From the NCBI GenBank assembly GCA_934615635.1, contig CAKTTT010000056.1, positions 1-12,164 on the forward strand: DNA of 12,164 nucleotides, in the 5' to 3' direction. The position numbers were made by a program, and so were the translations under genes. The notes beneath the pieces are model-generated. The model worked only from the letters and a program-made list of their open reading frames with translations, did not search any database and was not told the DNA's origin. This DNA comes from an uncultured Eubacteriales bacterium (lineage in GTDB: Bacteria; Bacillota; Clostridia; Oscillospirales; Acutalibacteraceae). Position 1 is the first letter of the stretch, and each line of letters starts with the position of its first letter. This document shows positions 4,283 to 11,634 of the stretch, piece by piece.

Positions 4283-6607
4283 ATGCAAGCAATTATTATG
4301 GCGGGCGGCGAGGGATCGCGTCTGCGCCCGCTCACCTGCGACATTCCCAAGCCCATGACCAGGCTGTGCGGCCGCCCGGTGCTGGAATATATTTTGGATC
4401 TGCTGGACGCTCATGAGATCCGGGAGGCCGCTATCACCATGCAGTACCTGCCGGGCGCCATCACCGCTCATTTTGAAGAACGCTATAAGGGGCTGCGGCT
4501 ACGCTTCGTGGAGGAGGAGAAGCCGCTGGGAACCGCCGGCTGCGTCCGCTTCGCCGCGGGAAAGGCGGCGGACAACCGGGAGGAAATCCTGGTAATCAGC
4601 GGGGACGCCCTGACCTCCGTCGATCTCACCGCCGCTCGGGAGTTTCACCGGCAGAAAGGCGCCGCCGTCACCCTGGTGGTCACCCATGTGGAGGATCCCC
4701 GGGAATACGGATTGGTGGAATACGCCCCGGACGGGCGGGTGACGGGTTTTCTGGAAAAACCGGGCTGGGCCCAGGTGGTCACCGACGCCGCCAACACGGG
4801 GATATATATCCTGTCCCCGGAGGTGCTGGACCACATCCCCGCGGGACGGCCCTTCGACTTTGCCAAGGATCTCTTTCCCCAGCTTTTGCGGGACGGTATG
4901 CCCTTGTATGCCTATGAAACCGAGGCCTATTGGTGCGATATCGGAGACCTGCATTCCTACGTGACCTGCCAGCGGGACATTCTGGAGGGGAAGGTGGACG
5001 GCGTCGGCGCGCCGGACGGCCTGCTGCTGAAGGGGAAGCGGCCGGAGGGGAATTATGTGCTGATTCCTCCGGTGTATATCGGCGAAGGGGTACAGATCGG
5101 GGAGGCGGCCCAGATCGGCCCTTTTGCGGTGCTGGACGACGGCTGCCGGGTGGGGTGCAACGCCCGGATCCGGGAATCGGTGCTGCTGGAGAGCAGCTAT
5201 GTGGGGGACGCCGCGGCCATGACCGGGGCGCTGCTGTGCCACGGGGCCTCCGTCCGCCGGGGAGCCTCTCTCTTCGAAGGGGTGGTGATCGGCGAGGGCA
5301 GCGTGGTGGGGGATCACGCCGCCGTGCTGCCGGAGGTGAAGATATGGCCGGGCAAAACGGTGGAGGACAACACCTCCCAAAAGGATAATCTGCGGGACGG
5401 CAGCCATCAGCCCTCCCTGCTGGACGACAACGGTTTCAGCGGGGAAACCGGCGTAGAGCTGACCCCGGAATTCTGCGCCCGGCTGGGGGCGGCCATAGGC
5501 AGCCTGGTCAAGGGCGGCAAGGTGGCGGTGGGATGCAGCCACGATAAGGCGGCCGCGGTGCTGAAGATGGCCCTTGTCTCAGGCATCCTTTCGGTGGGCG
5601 GTGGCGTGTGGGATTTCGGCGCCTGTATCTCCCCGCAGTTCGATTATTTCGCCGGCTTCAGCCGGATCGGCACCGGCGTATACGTCGCCGGCGGCGCCAA
5701 GGGATGCATCCGTCTGCTGGCGGAGGGGGGGCTTCCCGCCACCCGCTCCATGGAACGATCGGTGGAATCCCGGCTGGCCACCGGCAATTTCAGCCGGGTG
5801 GGCTGGGAGGATATGCAGGAGGCGGTCAGCATGGCGGATATGCGCCAGCTATACCGGCAGGAGCTGATCAATATGGCGCCGGAGGGACTGGGCGGCCTGC
5901 GGGCGGAGGTACGGGGCGCGGATTACGAGACCGTGCGGATGCTTTCCTTTGTCCTCTCCATTCTGGGATGTGAAGAGTCGGGCGGCATACGCCTGCATCT
6001 GGGAGCGGAGGGGCGGCGGCTGTCCATCTTCGACCCGGAAGCAGGCTATATCTGGCCGGAGCGGGTAACCGCCGCCCTATGCTATATGCGGCTGGAGGAC
6101 GGCGGAGAGCTGGCTCTGCCCTACGACGCGCCGCTGGCGGTGGATGAGCTGGCCGCCCGCTACGGAAAAAGGATTCATCGGTATTTGAATTGTCCGGCGG
6201 ACGGCTGCGACGCTGAGGCGCGCAGGCTGGCCGCGGAGCAGCCTTGGACGAGAGACGGCTTGATGGCGGCGGTGTATCTTCTTAGCTGGCTGAAAAGGAG
6301 GCGCACCACCCTGGCAAAGGTGCTGGAGAATCTCCCGGAATTTGCCGTCGCTACCAAAACCATTCGCTGCGAGGGCAATCCCGGCCGCATTATCCGTGGC
6401 CTACAGGCCAGAGGGGAGGAGGGCCCGGCGGAGGGGACTCGCATCCGGGAAAAGACCGGAGTCGTCACCGTGAGGCCCACCAAACGGGGAAAAAGCCTGG
6501 TACTGACGGCGGAGGCGGCGGATACCGAGATGGCGTCGGAGCTTTGCGGTCAACTGGAGCAGAGGCTGCAGATGGTTTTCCTTGACATTGCCGGGGAAAA
6601 ACAGTAA
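4283..6607 (+). CDS. sugar-phosphate nucleotidyltransferase fused to a degenerate phosphomannomutase-like domain
   Basis: This 774-residue protein has an N-terminal nucleotidyltransferase (1-235): MAGGEGSRLRPLT..IPKPM, GTAG, a SGDALTSVDL metal-site strand (106-115), the FLEKP motif and YWCDIGD. Imperfect hexapeptide repeats follow (about 260-355), and then a phosphohexomutase-like region (about 390-770). It resembles mannose-1-phosphate guanylyltransferase-type fusions that make a nucleotide sugar such as GDP-mannose for surface glycans; the exact sugar cannot be read from sequence. In the second half the mutase hallmarks are lost. The phosphoserine loop reads YVAGGAKGC (467-475) instead of TASHNP-like, the metal loop reads LGAEGRRL (573-580) instead of DGDGDRL, and the phosphate loop reads RPTKRGK (731-737) instead of RPSGTEP. 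The start at 4283 begins at the family's conserved MQAIIMAGG; GAGAGGAAGG lies about 11 bases upstream, and an in-frame ATG at 4247 has no good site. Confidence 0.88.
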   Translation: MQAIIMAGGEGSRLRPLTCDIPKPMTRLCGRPVLEYILDLLDAHEIREAAITMQYLPGAITAHFEERYKGLRLRFVEEEKPLGTAGCVRFAAGKAADNREEILVISGDALTSVDLTAAREFHRQKGAAVTLVVTHVEDPREYGLVEYAPDGRVTGFLEKPGWAQVVTDAANTGIYILSPEVLDHIPAGRPFDFAKDLFPQLLRDGMPLYAYETEAYWCDIGDLHSYVTCQRDILEGKVDGVGAPDGLLLKGKRPEGNYVLIPPVYIGEGVQIGEAAQIGPFAVLDDGCRVGCNARIRESVLLESSYVGDAAAMTGALLCHGASVRRGASLFEGVVIGEGSVVGDHAAVLPEVKIWPGKTVEDNTSQKDNLRDGSHQPSLLDDNGFSGETGVELTPEFCARLGAAIGSLVKGGKVAVGCSHDKAAAVLKMALVSGILSVGGGVWDFGACISPQFDYFAGFSRIGTGVYVAGGAKGCIRLLAEGGLPATRSMERSVESRLATGNFSRVGWEDMQEAVSMADMRQLYRQELINMAPEGLGGLRAEVRGADYETVRMLSFVLSILGCEESGGIRLHLGAEGRRLSIFDPEAGYIWPERVTAALCYMRLEDGGELALPYDAPLAVDELAARYGKRIHRYLNCPADGCDAEARRLAAEQPWTRDGLMAAVYLLSWLKRRRTTLAKVLENLPEFAVATKTIRCEGNPGRIIRGLQARGEEGPAEGTRIREKTGVVTVRPTKRGKSLVLTAEAADTEMASELCGQLEQRLQMVFLDIAGEKQ

Positions 6608-6610
6608 TAT
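6582..6610 (+). promoter_or_regulatory. possible promoter at the end of the nucleotidyltransferase gene
   Basis: A consensus TTGACA (6582-6587), a 17-base spacer and TAATAT (6605-6610) overlap the last codons of the preceding gene. Transcription would begin near 6617 and run into the structured region that ends at the terminator 6755-6780. Confidence 0.45.
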
Positions 6611-6616
6611 AAATGA

Positions 6617-6780
6617 AACAAGGTACAAAGGGCTGTTGTCAGACAGGTCTTTGTTCGTGAGCGGATGGACGGGACGCTTGTCCCTGTAAATATGGATACG
6701 GACGAAAATCGGTTCGGTTATCGAGGGTACGGGATAGTGTGAAGGTAAGCGGGCAGCCCCACTTTACGTGGGGCTCTTTT
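6617..6780 (+). ncRNA. candidate short RNA or attenuated leader upstream of RNase J
   Basis: About 160 bases lie between a promoter-like pair (6582-6610) and an intrinsic terminator, with no convincing reading frame. The 5' end can fold into a hairpin, ACAAAG/CTTTGT (6625-6630 with 6649-6654) with inner CTGT/ACAG. A second hairpin is GGGAC/GTCCC around 6671-6684 with a four-base loop. GGGCTG (6630-6635) is also complementary to CAGCCC (6754-6759), the 5' arm of the terminator, so two exclusive folds can be drawn. I do not recognise a known RNA family (not tmRNA, RNase P, SRP, T-box or an obvious riboswitch). It could equally be just the 3' end of the upstream transcript. Confidence 0.3.
6755..6780 (+). 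terminator. intrinsic terminator upstream of RNase J
   Basis: A perfect 8-bp stem AGCCCCAC/GTGGGGCT (6755-6762 with 6768-6775), with a five-base loop, is followed by CTTTT. It ends the nucleotidyltransferase transcript or the candidate short RNA. Confidence 0.8.
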
Positions 6781-7016
6781 CCCGTGGGACGTGCGGAGAT
6801 AACACACGGGACATAGAGTTTTATGCTCCTTTTACCCTTTTTCCCGCTTCTTCCCGCCGACCGGGCGCGTGTTATCGGCGAGATGGGGCCGTTAGTCCGG
6901 CCATTCAACATCATCCTCCTGTTAAGGGGGCGCGTAAGGATCTGCCATGAGGGCATGATCCGGTTTCCTTGTGCGTTTTACATGTGGTTTTATTTTTAGA
7001 ATGGAGGAACTTTTTT
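6781..7016 (+). other. long leader region of RNase J, structured, no gene
   Basis: These 236 bases separate the terminator from the RNase J start and contain no supported gene. Visible structure includes CCCGTG/CACGGG (6781-6786 with 6805-6810) and a longer-range GATAACAC/GTGTTATC (6798-6805 with 6869-6876), which would compete for overlapping bases. There are also pyrimidine-rich stretches near 6824-6856 and GGCC/GGCC around 6884-6900. The ribosome binding site GGAGG is at 7003-7007. I see no strong promoter; TTGTGC-16-TATTTT (6969-6996) would start transcription within the ribosome binding site and is unlikely. Confidence 0.45.
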
Positions 7017-8954
7017 GTGACAACGGAAAACAAGAAGGATACAACGGGAGCGGCTGCGGGCGCTGCCAAAAACGGCGGCAGAACGCCGAATCAGAAAAAG
7101 GGGACGCGGGGTCCCCGGGGTCCGCAGAAGGGCAGGGAAGGGAATAAGCCGGCTGCCGCCGCATCCGCCGCCCTTGCCCAGCCGGCCGCCAGGAAGGCGC
7201 CCGCTCCCGCTCAAACAGGCGGCAAAGCCGCCGCCACCGGGACGCAGCAGAAAAAAACGACCCGCTCCAACCGCGGGAGGCCGAAAAAGACCGCCGTCAC
7301 CCCTGTCAAGCTGACGCCGCTGGGCGGTCTCAACGAAATCGGCAAGAACATCACCCTCTTTGAATACGGCGACGACGCTTTCTTGATCGACTGCGGCATG
7401 GCTTTCCCGGACGACGATATGCTGGGTGTGGACATTGTGCTGCCCGACTTCACCTATGTGGAGAAGAACAAGGACCGCATCAAGGGCATCGTGCTCACTC
7501 ACGGGCATGAGGACCATATCGGCGGACTGCCCTATCTGCTCAAGCAGATGAATTTTCCCCTGTACGGCTCCCGGCTGACGCTGGCGCTGGTGGAATCCAA
7601 GCTCAAGGAGCATGGTCTGGCGGGCAAGGTGGCCATGAACGTGGTGGAAGCGGGCAGCGTCGTGAAATTCGGCGCGGTGTCGGTGGAATTTATCAGCGTT
7701 AATCATTCCATCCCCGACGCGATGGCTCTGGGGATCAAAACCCCCATCGGCTATGTGGTGCACACAGGGGATTTCAAAATCGACTGCACCCCCATTCAGG
7801 GGCGGATGATCGATCTGTGCCGGTTCGGAGAACTGGGCAAGCAAGGGGTGCTGGCCCTGCTGGCGGATTCCACCAACGCGGAACGCCCCGGCTACACCCC
7901 CAGCGAGCGGGTGGTGGGCGAAAGCTTCGCCAACCTCTTTAAAAAAGCGGAGCATAAGCGGATTATCATCGCCACCTTCTCTTCCAACCTGCACCGGATT
8001 CAGCAGATCATCGAGGCGGCCATCAAGGATGGCCGGAAGGTGGCGGTTTCCGGCCGCAGCATGATCAATTTCGTATCCATCGCCACCGAGCTGGGATACC
8101 TCAACGTGCCGGACGGGCTGATTGTGGACATCGACCTGATCAACCGTTATCCCAAGGATAAGATGACCATCATCACCACCGGCAGCCAGGGAGAGCCTAT
8201 GTCCGCGCTGACCCGGATGGCTTATTCCGAGCATCGGAAGGTGGAGGTAGGGCCGGACGATTACATCATCATTTCCGCCACCCCCATCCCCGGCAATGAA
8301 AAAACCGTGGGCAAGGTGGTCAACGAGCTGATGAAGCGGGGCTGTGACGTGGTATATGAAAAGATGTACGACGTGCATGTCTCCGGCCACGCCTGCCAGG
8401 AGGAACTGAAGATTATCCACAGCCTGACCCGGCCGAAGTTTTTCATTCCGGTTCACGGTGAGCAGAAGCATCTGCAGAAGCACGCCAACCTGGCCAAATC
8501 CATGGGGATGAGTCCCAAAAACGTGCTGATTTCCGATATAGGCCGGGTGATCGAGATCACGCCGGACAAGATGGAGGTCACCGGCGTGGTGCCGGCCGGC
8601 CGGGTGATGGTGGACGGCCTGGGAATAGGCGACGTAGGAAGCATCGTGCTGCGGGATCGCAAGCATCTGGCCGAGGACGGCCTGATCGTCGTGGTTGCCG
8701 CCATCGATTCCTCTCTGGGCCAGGTGGTGACCGGCCCGGATATCGTCTCCCGCGGTTTTGTGTATGTGCGGGAGTCGGAGAAGCTCATCGACGACGCACG
8801 GGCCATCGCCCGGAGCGTGCTGGAGGAGTGCTGCCGGGAGCATGCCCATGACTGGACGGCCATGAAAACCAAGGTAAGGGATGAGCTGTCCCATATGCTG
8901 TTCCAGAAAACCAAGCGCAGCCCCATGATCCTGCCTATCATCATGGATGTATAA
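7017..8954 (+). CDS. rnj: ribonuclease J
   Basis: This 645-residue metallo-beta-lactamase/beta-CASP ribonuclease combines endonuclease and 5'-3' exonuclease activity in mRNA decay and rRNA maturation. Residues from about 97 match the family throughout: LTPLGGLNEIGKN, the zinc motif HGHEDH (162-167), NHSIPD (229-234), HTGDFK (249-254), ADSTNAERPG (283-292), the beta-CASP region with SGRSMI (345-350), TGSQGEP (388-394), VHVSGHA (453-459) and PVHGE (478-482), then the C-terminal domain ending IIMDV. The first 95 residues are an added low-complexity tail rich in Ala, Gly, Lys, Arg and Pro, with RGRPKK at 86-91. The start is GTG 7017, nine bases from GGAGG; an in-frame TTG at 6969 has no such site. 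gdpP follows 112 bases later. Confidence 0.96.
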   Translation: MTTENKKDTTGAAAGAAKNGGRTPNQKKGTRGPRGPQKGREGNKPAAAASAALAQPAARKAPAPAQTGGKAAATGTQQKKTTRSNRGRPKKTAVTPVKLTPLGGLNEIGKNITLFEYGDDAFLIDCGMAFPDDDMLGVDIVLPDFTYVEKNKDRIKGIVLTHGHEDHIGGLPYLLKQMNFPLYGSRLTLALVESKLKEHGLAGKVAMNVVEAGSVVKFGAVSVEFISVNHSIPDAMALGIKTPIGYVVHTGDFKIDCTPIQGRMIDLCRFGELGKQGVLALLADSTNAERPGYTPSERVVGESFANLFKKAEHKRIIIATFSSNLHRIQQIIEAAIKDGRKVAVSGRSMINFVSIATELGYLNVPDGLIVDIDLINRYPKDKMTIITTGSQGEPMSALTRMAYSEHRKVEVGPDDYIIISATPIPGNEKTVGKVVNELMKRGCDVVYEKMYDVHVSGHACQEELKIIHSLTRPKFFIPVHGEQKHLQKHANLAKSMGMSPKNVLISDIGRVIEITPDKMEVTGVVPAGRVMVDGLGIGDVGSIVLRDRKHLAEDGLIVVVAAIDSSLGQVVTGPDIVSRGFVYVRESEKLIDDARAIARSVLEECCREHAHDWTAMKTKVRDELSHMLFQKTKRSPMILPIIMDV

Positions 8955-8975
8955 ATGATATATAGCCGAAAGCGG

Positions 8976-9013
8976 GAAACGGCCATCCGTCCGAGAGGAC
9001 GGATGACGGTTTC
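8976..9013 (+). other. strong hairpin between rnj and gdpP
   Basis: A perfect 9-bp stem CATCCGTCC/GGACGGATG (8984-8992 with 8997-9005) is capped by a GAGA (GNRA) tetraloop and flanked by outer arms GAAAC/GTTTC (8976-8980 with 9009-9013) across a small internal loop. The tail is GTTTCTG, too poor in T for a confident terminator; it may be a partial terminator, an RNA-processing site or a 3' end stabiliser. Confidence 0.6.
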
Positions 9014-9066
9014 TGTATCCGGAAGCCGGTAAGCCCACAGATTCCAATCTGAGAAAGAGGCCAGCT

Positions 9067-11082
9067 ATGAAGCCGAAGACTGAAAAAAATAAACGGTTCT
9101 GGTCGCTGTCGCCCATCATCCTTCTGCTGACGCTTGCGCTGGCGGCGGCGGTCATGGTATCCTTTTTTTATAACCGGATCCTTTTCTATGTGGAGCTGGT
9201 GCTGTTTGCCGCCGTTTTGATCGTTATCGGCTGGCGGCTGAGACGCATGAAGAAGGACATCGGCCGTTATCTGCGTAGGATAGCCGGCAGCTTGAATCAA
9301 AGTGAGCAGGATGCTCTTTCCGCCTTCCCGCTGCCGGTGATGGTGTCGGCCGTCAACGGGGAGATCATCTGGTACAACGATCTTTTCCGCCATCAGGTGC
9401 TGGACGGCAATGAGCTGTTCGGGGAATCGGTGGGCGTCCCCACCGGCGGCGCCACGATGGGGGAGCTGCAGAAAAAGAAATTTATCGACGTTTCCTATGC
9501 GGGTCGGCGGTATACGGTGTATATCAGCCCGGTGCGGGTACGGGAGGCAACGCTGTACGTCCTCTATTATGTAGACGATACCCAGCTCAAGGAGATTGCA
9601 GAGGAATACGCTCTGAGCCGCCCGGCGGTGATGATGGTCTACATAGACAACATCGAGGAACTTATGCAGAACATACGGGACAGCGAAAGGGCGCAGCTCT
9701 CCGGCCGGGTGGAAACCTTGCTGGAGGACTGGATTTCCATCACCTCCGGTATCCTGCGGAAATTCGGCACCGATCACTTTATGGTGGTGGTGGAGCAGCG
9801 TCACCTGCAAAAGATCATCGAAGGCCGCTTCGATATTCTGGATCGGGTGCGGACCATCCAGACAGGGGATCATATGAGCGTGACCCTTTCCATCGGTGTG
9901 GGGCAGGGGGATACCCTGCGGGATTCGGAAGCCATGGCGAAGCAGGCCATTGAGATGGCGCTGGGCCGAGGCGGCGATCAGGCCGCCGTTAAGACCAAGA
10001 ATGGCTTTGATTTTTACGGTGGGGTGTCCAAGGGCGTCGAAAAGCGCACCAAGGTGCGCACCCGGGTGGTGGCTTCCGCCCTGCAGGAGCTGATTACCGG
10101 CAGTGACAACGTACTGGTCATGGGCCATCGCTTCTCCGATCTGGACTGCCTGGGTTCCGCGGTGGCGCTGGCCGCCGCCGCCCGGAACCACGGCCGTCCG
10201 GCCTATGTGGTGACCCAACGGAGCAAGACGCTGGCCCGGGAACTGATCGAGCGGTATGAGGAGGCCGGCCGGGGGGATATTTTTATCGAGCCGGATGAAG
10301 CCATGCCGCTGCTCACCCGCCGGAGTCTGGTGATTATAACCGACACCCATAATCCCAAGATGCTGGAGTGGAATCCGCTGTATGAAAACGCTCAGACGGT
10401 GGTGGTGATCGACCATCACCGCAAGATGGTGGATTACATTGACAACGCGGTGATTTTCTATCACGAGCCGTATTCCTCGTCCGCCTCCGAAATGGTGGCG
10501 GAGCTGGTGCAGTATCTGGGTTCCGGCGCCCTTTCTAGGCTGGAAGCGGAGGCGTTGCTGGCCGGCATCATGCTGGATACCCGCAGCTTTGTGATGAAAG
10601 CGGGGGTACGCACCTTTGAGGCGGCGGCCTATCTGCGTAAGCTGGGAGCGGACACGGTGGAGGTCAAGCGGATGTTCTCCGGCAGCATGGAGATGTACCG
10701 GAAGAAAACCGCCATCATCGCCCGGGCGGAACTTTATAAAAATACTGCTATCGCCTGTGATCAGGAGGGTGGGCCGGAGGTGCGCATTGCCGCTTCTCAG
10801 GCGGCGGACGAGCTGCTCTCCATCAAGGGGGTGGATGCCTCCTTCACCTTGTTTGACGACAACGGCTCCATCAATATTTCCGCCCGGTCGCTAGGGGATT
10901 TCAACGTGCAGCTGGTGATGGAGGCCATTGGCGGCGGCGGCCATTTGACCATGGCCGGGGCGCTGCTGAAGGATACCGGGATGGATCAGGCCAAGCGGCG
11001 GCTTGTGCAGGCGATCGACGCCCACCTGGAGGAGCGGGAGCGTTCCCTGGCGGCCCAGCTTCAGCAGAAGGAAAAAATATAA
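9067..11082 (+). CDS. gdpP: cyclic-di-AMP phosphodiesterase GdpP (DHH family)
   Basis: This 671-residue membrane enzyme hydrolyses c-di-AMP to pApA, the signal controlling potassium/osmolyte balance and wall stress. The domains in order are two membrane helices (about 15-35 and 39-56), a PAS-like sensor (about 85-170), a degenerate GGDEF domain (about 185-320, with FGTDHF where GGDEF is expected), and DHH-DHHA1 catalysis (about 345-655). Catalytic motifs are intact: GHRFSDLD (353-360), TDTHNP (425-430), IDHH (448-451), LDTRSF (503-508) and GGGGH (622-626). AAAGAGG precedes the ATG by six bases. The gene sits in the Firmicute order gdpP-rplI-dnaB, here preceded by rnj, which suggests shared transcription. 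The size is standard for the family (about 650-670). Confidence 0.96.
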   Translation: MKPKTEKNKRFWSLSPIILLLTLALAAAVMVSFFYNRILFYVELVLFAAVLIVIGWRLRRMKKDIGRYLRRIAGSLNQSEQDALSAFPLPVMVSAVNGEIIWYNDLFRHQVLDGNELFGESVGVPTGGATMGELQKKKFIDVSYAGRRYTVYISPVRVREATLYVLYYVDDTQLKEIAEEYALSRPAVMMVYIDNIEELMQNIRDSERAQLSGRVETLLEDWISITSGILRKFGTDHFMVVVEQRHLQKIIEGRFDILDRVRTIQTGDHMSVTLSIGVGQGDTLRDSEAMAKQAIEMALGRGGDQAAVKTKNGFDFYGGVSKGVEKRTKVRTRVVASALQELITGSDNVLVMGHRFSDLDCLGSAVALAAAARNHGRPAYVVTQRSKTLARELIERYEEAGRGDIFIEPDEAMPLLTRRSLVIITDTHNPKMLEWNPLYENAQTVVVIDHHRKMVDYIDNAVIFYHEPYSSSASEMVAELVQYLGSGALSRLEAEALLAGIMLDTRSFVMKAGVRTFEAAAYLRKLGADTVEVKRMFSGSMEMYRKKTAIIARAELYKNTAIACDQEGGPEVRIAASQAADELLSIKGVDASFTLFDDNGSINISARSLGDFNVQLVMEAIGGGGHLTMAGALLKDTGMDQAKRRLVQAIDAHLEERERSLAAQLQQKEKI

Positions 11083-11104
11083 CGGGGACGAAGGGGTTCC
11101 CTTA

Positions 11105-11129
11105 TAGGATGGGATACAGGCGTATCCTA
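11105..11129 (+). other. hairpin between gdpP and rplI
   Basis: GGATAC/GTATCC (11112-11117 with 11122-11127) has a four-base loop AGGC, and TAGGAT/ATCCTA (11105-11110 with 11124-11129) offers an alternative overlapping stem. The tail TACTTTATC is only weakly T-rich, so it is at most a leaky terminator separating gdpP from rplI-dnaB expression. Confidence 0.45.
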
Positions 11130-11163
11130 CTTTATCGAATCATCGGACAGGAGGTTTGACGAC

Positions 11164-11604
11164 ATGAAGGTTATATTAAAGCAGGATGTCAAAGGACAGG
11201 GGAAGAAGGGGGAGCTGGTGAACGTATCCGACGGATACGCCCGGAATTTCCTTTTCCCCCGGGGCTTGGCTGTGGAAGCGGACGCCCAGGCGATGAATGA
11301 TCTGAAAAACCGGGAGGAAGCGGCCAAGTATCGGGACGACATGGAAAAGAAGAGCGCCCAGGCGGCGGCAGGGCTGCTGACAGGCAAGACTCTCAAGCTC
11401 ACCGCCAAGGCGGGACAGGGCGGAAGGCTGTTTGGTTCTGTCACCACCAAGGAGGTGGCGGAGGAGCTGAAAAAGCAGTTCGGCCTGGATATTGAAAAGA
11501 GAAAGATCGCCATGGCCGATATCAAGGCCTACGGCTCCTATGAGGCGGAGATCAAATTCAGCCATGGGATCACGGCCAAGCTTACGGTTATAGTCAGCGA
11601 ATAA
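11164..11604 (+). CDS. rplI: 50S ribosomal protein L9
   Basis: This 146-residue protein, the usual length for L9, binds 23S rRNA near the L1 stalk and reaches to neighbouring ribosomes, helping to hold frame. The N-terminal RNA-binding domain starts MKVILKQDVKGQGKKGELV and contains the signature DGYARNFLFPRGLA (23-36). A charged connecting helix follows (about 42-70), then the C-terminal domain with GRLFGSVTTKE (87-97) and IKAYGSYEAEIKFSHG. AGGAGG (11149-11154) lies nine bases before the ATG. dnaB follows 30 bases after the stop, so the two are in one operon, as is common in Firmicutes. Confidence 0.98.
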   Translation: MKVILKQDVKGQGKKGELVNVSDGYARNFLFPRGLAVEADAQAMNDLKNREEAAKYRDDMEKKSAQAAAGLLTGKTLKLTAKAGQGGRLFGSVTTKEVAEELKKQFGLDIEKRKIAMADIKAYGSYEAEIKFSHGITAKLTVIVSE

Positions 11605-11634
11605 TGCGCGGCGTTCAGCGGAAAGGAACCGGCT

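Noticed and set aside
4499..5542. 347-codon minus-strand open frame
   Set aside because: It is antisense to the nucleotidyltransferase and hexapeptide region and has no domain features.
6639..6956. 105-codon minus-strand frame in the gap before rnj
   Set aside because: Its composition is Arg/Pro/Ser-rich and unstructured, it runs through the intrinsic terminator and leader hairpins, and it has no convincing ribosome binding site.
6608..7016. T-box or classical metabolite riboswitch before RNase J
   Set aside because: No T-box AGGGTGGnACCGCG core and no sequence core of the cobalamin, c-di-GMP, SAM or TPP switches could be found; only the generic hairpin and terminator structure is supported.
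6996..9155. 719-codon minus-strand open frame
   Set aside because: It is antisense to RNase J, whose catalytic motifs are unmistakable. The frame is His/Gly/Asp-rich, has no domain, and arises from G+C-rich third positions.
8941..10464. 507-codon minus-strand open frame
   Set aside because: It is antisense to gdpP, has no recognisable motif or ribosome binding site, and shows the same codon-bias artefact.
9067..11082. GdpP as an active diguanylate cyclase through its GGDEF domain
   Set aside because: The signature reads GTDHF and the domain is the known degenerate form in GdpP proteins; only the DHH-DHHA1 half has an intact active site.
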